From positions 1 to 9,138 of the forward strand of contig DJRG01000084.1 in assembly GCA_002438845.1 (NCBI GenBank): DNA of 9,138 nt. The letters run 5' to 3'. Under the pieces are notes generated by a model. The model saw only the letters and a program-made list of their open reading frames with translations. It did not search any database and was not told the origin of the DNA. Position numbers and translations under genes: made by a program. Positions within the stretch are counted from its first letter, which is position 1, and every line of letters begins with the position of its first letter. Source of the DNA: Bacteroidales bacterium UBA6366 (lineage in GTDB: Bacteria > Bacteroidota > Bacteroidia > Bacteroidales > UBA932). Below are positions 6,443 through 9,138 of this stretch, piece after piece.

Positions 6443-8809
6443 TTAGAACAGCCCGGAGTCGCTGTCAGAGTTGTTGACCTTTTTGTTGACAGTGCGGGCT
6501 TTCTTCCCGTAAGAGAAATTATAGACACAGGTAAGGATGATCGTGTTTTTCTGGCTGGTCATCCTGCTTGTGTTTTTCATTGTCAGAGGTGATCCTGGTG
6601 CGGTTTCCTCGCTGACTTTCCAGTCGTAGAACGGGTATCGCATTCCGGCTCCGATGCGGAGGTTCTTCCCGATTCTGCGTGCGAACTCAAAATAGCCATA
6701 GTTCTCGCCTTTGTCGATGCCGAGGTCGCTGATGGACCTGAAAGGTTGGTTGTACATCGCCTCCGCGGTCCATTTTTTCCCTGAATATCTCAGCATCGCC
6801 ATTCCGCCAAGGCTTTTGACGGATCTGTCCGCCTTTCCTCCCGTCAATCTCTGGTCATTGTACATGGCATAGATGGTGAGCGAGAGAGGAATATTCCTGA
6901 ATGGTCTGATCCTGCTTCCGAGAGCGGCCATCACCGCCAGCATGCTCCCTGAATGTTCTTTTCTTTCCACAAGATACCCGTTCTCTTGACTGAACAACGG
7001 AATAATCTGATTGCCGTTGTGGTAAACGTAAACGTAAGGATCGATGTACAGCCAAGAGTTGTTAAAAGTATAACCCACCATCGCGCTTCTGGTCGTGTAG
7101 CTTTCCAGTTCGCTGTTGCTTGTCGAAAGCCATTTGTCATCCCTGAGGTAGGAGGCCGTGCCAAGCCATCCTATTTTCGGAGTCTCCACCGAGCTTGAAT
7201 AATTAAGGTACATCGAGGAATGGTCGTTGAATGTGTAGTTCAGCTGAACGAGCGGACGGAGGTAGAGATAATCTTTCCTTGAGGATTCATTGGTGCCGTA
7301 GCCGTAATGCTCTACCGCAGCACCGAGCGAATAGCTGAAGCCTCCAAGGTTTCCTGAATATTCACCCCATAGCCTGTTCAGACAAGTGTTGATTTCAGAC
7401 TGAACATGTATATCCCCGTTCCTGCTGCTTTGGTCGGAATAGTTGGCCATTGAGCGGAGGCCGAAGCTGAGCTTGTGCTTTTCCGAGATCCTCCAGTCGT
7501 CAACAGCCTCGAAGATACCGGAATATTTCCGCCCGTCTGTCAGGCTTACGGAAGAAACCAGAGGAGTCGCTCCGTCATATTCATGAAACCCTTTGCGGCT
7601 TTTTGTGTCGTAGGCGGTGGCTACGAAATTCACCGAAAGTTCGTGTTTGTCGGAGAGTTTGCGGTTCCAGTAGATGTCGAGCGAAGGGGAGAGATATTCT
7701 GACCAAACGTCTTTGCTGTCAATTACTTCCGAAATTGCGCTTTCTCCGGATTCAATGTCTGTCACTTTTTTGATGACGCTTTGGCGGACCGGCCAGTCCT
7801 TTTTCTCGTATCCTATGGAGAATTGCGCTTTCAAGGCGCTATTCTCGTCTTTCATCCTGACAATGTCGAACGATGCGTAATGTTGGTTGCGGGTGAAATC
7901 AGTGTCCAAACTTGTTTTCTCCTTGGTGTATCGGTTGCCTCCGGCTTCATATTCAAGAAATTCGTCAATGCCGTAGCCTCCGCTTTTGCTCGGTTTCCCG
8001 GAATATTCAATGCCGAGCATCGTGTTTTTCAGGACTTGGCGGTACGAGGCTGCGTTGTTGCCCCAGGGGGTTGTGACCGCTTCCTTGAGGTTCAGCATCA
8101 GGTTGCCGCCGATTCCGGGCCTTCGGGTGATGATGTTCACCAAAGAGCCGCTGCCCGCGAATGAATATCTTGCCGGGGCGTTCTGGTAGAAGTCGATGCT
8201 TTTGATGTCCGCCGGAGTGAGAAGCGATAGGGACGCGCTTGTCGTCGGGAGCCCGTTCAGGAGGATAGTCAGGCCTTTCCCGTTCACAAGTGTGACTTCA
8301 TCGTCCCTGACCATTATGCCAGGTATCAGTTTCAATGTCTCCAAAGCAGTGGCGTGGGCGTTTCTGTCCTCGTTGCTCAGGTAGAATTTCTGATGGTCGC
8401 TGAAATGCTTGACGCTTCTTCCCGTGAACACCGCTGCTTTCAGGGTGTCCGTCCGCTCTGTCGCAATCGCTGTTCTCGGATTTTCAATCTGCCCGGTCGC
8501 AGGCTCCTCCGTCCCGGTCACAGGCCTCTCCCTCCCGGTCACAGGCTCCTCCCTCCCGGTCGCAGGCTCCTCCGTCCCGGTCACAGGCTCCTCAGTTCCG
8601 GTCACTGAGCTTGTCGAAGTGACCCTTGTCGAAGTGACCAAAGAGGAAGGGACTTCTACAATATATTCGGTCGCAGGCTCCTCCGTCTCGCTCACTGAGC
8701 TTGTGGTTCGACTAAGCTCACCAACCATCGAAGTGACCGGACTAAAGCCAGCCGCCTGAATGCAAACAGCGAGAACTGCTAATACTGAATATGTCCTTTT
8801 ATGACTCAT
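6443..8809 (-). CDS. TonB-dependent-receptor-like outer membrane beta-barrel protein with repeat-derived N-terminal linker
   Basis: This 788-residue protein begins with a signal peptide (about 1-23). Residues 24-107 are a Thr/Glu/Pro/Val-rich linker that includes five copies of a 7-residue unit like TEEPVTG (72-106). A TonB-box-like stretch (DTLKAAVFTG, 121-130) and a plug domain follow (about 131-230; ALETLKLIPGIMVRDDEV, NGKGLTILLNGLP, DIKSIDFYQNAPARYSFAGS, LVNIITRRPG). The rest is a beta-barrel ending in YNFSYGKK and NNSDSDSGLF, a tail I associate with the Bacteroidetes outer-membrane beta-barrel family (OMP_b-brl_3 type) rather than SusC. Members often carry an N-terminal carboxypeptidase-regulatory-like domain; here it is absent and the low-complexity linker sits in its place. 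The ligand is unknown. ATG 8809 is supported by the signal peptide and by a promoter 20-50 nt upstream. The gene converges on the rhamnosidase gene with only 2 bp between stop codons, so it is a separate transcript. Confidence 0.9.
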   Translation of the reverse strand: MSHKRTYSVLAVLAVCIQAAGFSPVTSMVGELSRTTSSVSETEEPATEYIVEVPSSLVTSTRVTSTSSVTGTEEPVTGTEEPATGREEPVTGRERPVTGTEEPATGQIENPRTAIATERTDTLKAAVFTGRSVKHFSDHQKFYLSNEDRNAHATALETLKLIPGIMVRDDEVTLVNGKGLTILLNGLPTTSASLSLLTPADIKSIDFYQNAPARYSFAGSGSLVNIITRRPGIGGNLMLNLKEAVTTPWGNNAASYRQVLKNTMLGIEYSGKPSKSGGYGIDEFLEYEAGGNRYTKEKTSLDTDFTRNQHYASFDIVRMKDENSALKAQFSIGYEKKDWPVRQSVIKKVTDIESGESAISEVIDSKDVWSEYLSPSLDIYWNRKLSDKHELSVNFVATAYDTKSRKGFHEYDGATPLVSSVSLTDGRKYSGIFEAVDDWRISEKHKLSFGLRSMANYSDQSSRNGDIHVQSEINTCLNRLWGEYSGNLGGFSYSLGAAVEHYGYGTNESSRKDYLYLRPLVQLNYTFNDHSSMYLNYSSSVETPKIGWLGTASYLRDDKWLSTSNSELESYTTRSAMVGYTFNNSWLYIDPYVYVYHNGNQIIPLFSQENGYLVERKEHSGSMLAVMAALGSRIRPFRNIPLSLTIYAMYNDQRLTGGKADRSVKSLGGMAMLRYSGKKWTAEAMYNQPFRSISDLGIDKGENYGYFEFARRIGKNLRIGAGMRYPFYDWKVSEETAPGSPLTMKNTSRMTSQKNTIILTCVYNFSYGKKARTVNKKVNNSDSDSGLF
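6450..6500 (+). terminator. Possible terminator for the rhamnosidase operon, inside the 3' end of the convergent gene
   Basis: AGCCCG (6450-6455) pairs with CGGGCT (6495-6500), and inside it CTGTCA (6462-6467) pairs with TGACAG (6487-6492). Together they make a two-part stem with an uneven internal loop. On the plus strand it is followed by TTCTT, and it starts 10 nt after the rhamnosidase stop. Because the two genes are only 2 bp apart, any terminator must lie within the opposing coding sequence. The T tract is weak, so this is tentative. Confidence 0.3.
8492..8596 (-). repeat. Five 21-bp in-frame tandem repeats
   Basis: Five consecutive 21-bp units (starting at 8492, 8513, 8534, 8555 and 8576) differ from one another at only a few positions; each begins CCCGGTC and continues with AGG and a CTC-rich part. 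Read on the minus strand they encode residues 72-106 of the receptor as TEEPVTG, TEEPATG, REEPVTG, RERPVTG, TEEPATG. A sixth, detached copy lies at 8666-8686. Unit length is a multiple of three, so copy-number change would alter linker length without breaking the frame. This periodicity also explains why several other frames are open here. Confidence 0.95.
8600..8639. repeat. REP-like palindrome with a tandem duplication of its right half
   Basis: GGTCACT (8600-8606) and AGTGACC (8618-8624) are perfect inverted arms around an 11-nt centre, GAGCTTGTCGA. The right part, CTTGTCGAAGTGACC (8610-8624), is repeated exactly at 8625-8639. The core (TTCGACAAGCTCAGTG on the minus strand) resembles short interspersed palindromes I recall from many bacterial genomes, but I cannot check copy number here. 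It is translated as residues 57-70 of the receptor (VTSTRVTSTSSVT region). Confidence 0.8.
8691..8740. repeat. Second REP-like palindrome, interrupted by a nested 24-bp palindrome
   Basis: TCACTGAGCTTGT (8692-8704) and CGAAGTGACCGG (8729-8740) are the two halves of the same palindrome seen at 8600-8624. They are separated by exactly 24 bp (8705-8728) whose ends are inverted (GGTT 8705-8708, AACC 8723-8726). The 24 bp fall on codon boundaries and encode residues 28-35 (MVGELSRT). TGAGCTT (8696-8702) can also pair with AAGCTCA (8714-8720). The element is wholly within the receptor coding sequence, residues 24-40. Confidence 0.8.
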
Positions 8810-9032
8810 GGTATATAATCTTTGCTGGCAAAATTATCTGAAAATAGTTTTACACAAAAGTTTTCTTTAGATTTTTCTTCTATTGTAATTTATTGAAAAA
8901 TAATGTGTTGGAGAATTTTCTCGCTGTTTGTGCTTTCACATAGTCTTACATTGCAGTTTTTTTTGCTAATTTAGTAAGCGTTAATGATGATTCGCCACGG
9001 ATTTGAACATATCGTGAGTGACTTTATGCCGG
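8810..9032. other. Divergent intergenic region, 223 bp
   Basis: This AT-rich region separates the leftward receptor gene from the rightward lipoprotein gene. It holds the receptor promoter (8829-8858). On the plus strand TAATTTAG (8967-8974) is one mismatch from the TAnnTTTG -7 box and could serve the lipoprotein gene, but no -33 element is well spaced. A run of eight T at 8957-8964 lies next to it. I see no RNA gene or small open reading frame. Confidence 0.5.
8829..8858 (-). promoter_or_regulatory. Promoter of the receptor gene (Bacteroidetes -33/-7 type)
   Basis: On the minus strand TTTG (complement of 8855-8858) is followed after 18 nt by TAATTTTG (complement of 8829-8836), an exact match to TAnnTTTG. 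The -7 box lies 19 nt upstream of the ATG at 8809, giving a short leader and supporting that start codon. Spacing and both elements fit the housekeeping sigma factor promoter of Bacteroidetes. Confidence 0.7.
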
Positions 9033-9138
9033 ATGAAACTGAGAACTGTCATATTCATTGCCATTCTTTCCTTTTGCTTCGCTTCCTGCGCTCATTCGTT
9101 CAGGACAGCGGAACAGTTTCTGGATGAGATTGAGGCCA
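9033..9138 (+). CDS. Lipoprotein of unknown function, 5' part only
   Basis: Only the first 35 codons are inside the window; the frame is open at the edge. The product starts MKLRTVIF, has a hydrophobic stretch (6-17) and a lipobox FASC with the lipidated residue at Cys19, followed by AHSFRTAEQFLDEIEA. It should be exported and lipid-anchored. There is no acidic run directly after the Cys, so surface export is not suggested. The family cannot be told from this fragment. ATG 9033 is preferred over ATG 9026, whose frame ends at a TGA after 33 codons. The gene is divergent from the receptor gene. Confidence 0.7.
   Translation, partial: MKLRTVIFIAILSFCFASCAHSFRTAEQFLDEIEA

Noticed and set aside
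8492..8596. Possible CRISPR-like array
   Set aside because: The repeats are directly adjacent with no unique spacers and are translated in frame, so this is a coding tandem repeat.
8409..8759. Plus-strand frame with PVTGSS-type repeats
   Set aside because: It is a mirror of the 21-bp repeats, which are open in several frames because 21 is a multiple of three. The minus-strand frame has the signal peptide, plug and barrel.
8854..8866. Lipobox-type reading of the receptor N-terminus (LAVC, Cys16)
   Set aside because: The residue before the Cys is Val rather than Gly, Ala or Ser, and the protein is an integral barrel, so a normal signal peptide cut near residues 20-23 is more likely. The coding bases for this Cys are actually near 8762-8764; the span given is only the upstream leader region, where I also saw no better start codon.
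9026..9127. Alternative ATG at 9026 for the last gene
   Set aside because: This frame reaches a TGA after 33 codons and lacks a signal sequence, whereas ATG 9033 gives a clear lipoprotein signal and an open frame to the edge.

Overview
The window looks like chromosomal DNA of a Bacteroidales (Bacteroidetes) bacterium of moderate G+C. The evidence is a GSCFA-family protein, an outer-membrane beta-barrel receptor of the Bacteroidetes type ending in NNSDSDSGLF, lipoproteins with short Cys lipoboxes, absence of clear Shine-Dalgarno sequences, and promoters of the Bacteroidetes type (TTTG, then TAnnTTTG). I cannot fix the genus.

Layout: 1-181 is AT-rich and gene-free, with a perfect 13-bp hairpin. 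182-1054 (-) encodes a GSCFA/SGNH-hydrolase-like protein. A 43-bp gap separates it from a divergent, tightly spaced three-gene (+) cluster that is probably one operon: an uncharacterised outer-membrane beta-barrel-like protein (1098-2345), a lipoprotein 5'-nucleotidase/metallophosphatase (2351-4102, 5-nt gap) and a secreted GH78 alpha-L-rhamnosidase (4122-6440, 19-nt gap). All three carry export signals, so the operon probably serves envelope-level breakdown of phosphorylated or rhamnosylated compounds; that link is inference. Two bases after the rhamnosidase lies the stop codon of a convergent (-) gene for a TonB-dependent-receptor-like barrel (6443-8809) with a good promoter. A 223-bp intergenic region follows, then the first 35 codons of a lipoprotein (9033 to the window end).

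The most unusual part is the 5' coding region of the receptor gene (about 8492-8740). It is built from five in-frame 21-bp tandem repeats, a copy of REP-like palindromic sequence with a 15-bp tandem duplication, and a second copy of the palindrome interrupted by exactly 24 bp of a different palindrome. All of it is translated into a Thr/Glu/Pro-rich linker between the signal peptide and the plug. A second signal runs through the whole window: the hexamer GAATAT/ATATTC occurs about 34 times, several-fold above chance, on both strands and in different codon frames. I see no CRISPR, tRNA, rRNA, transposase or obvious new defence system.
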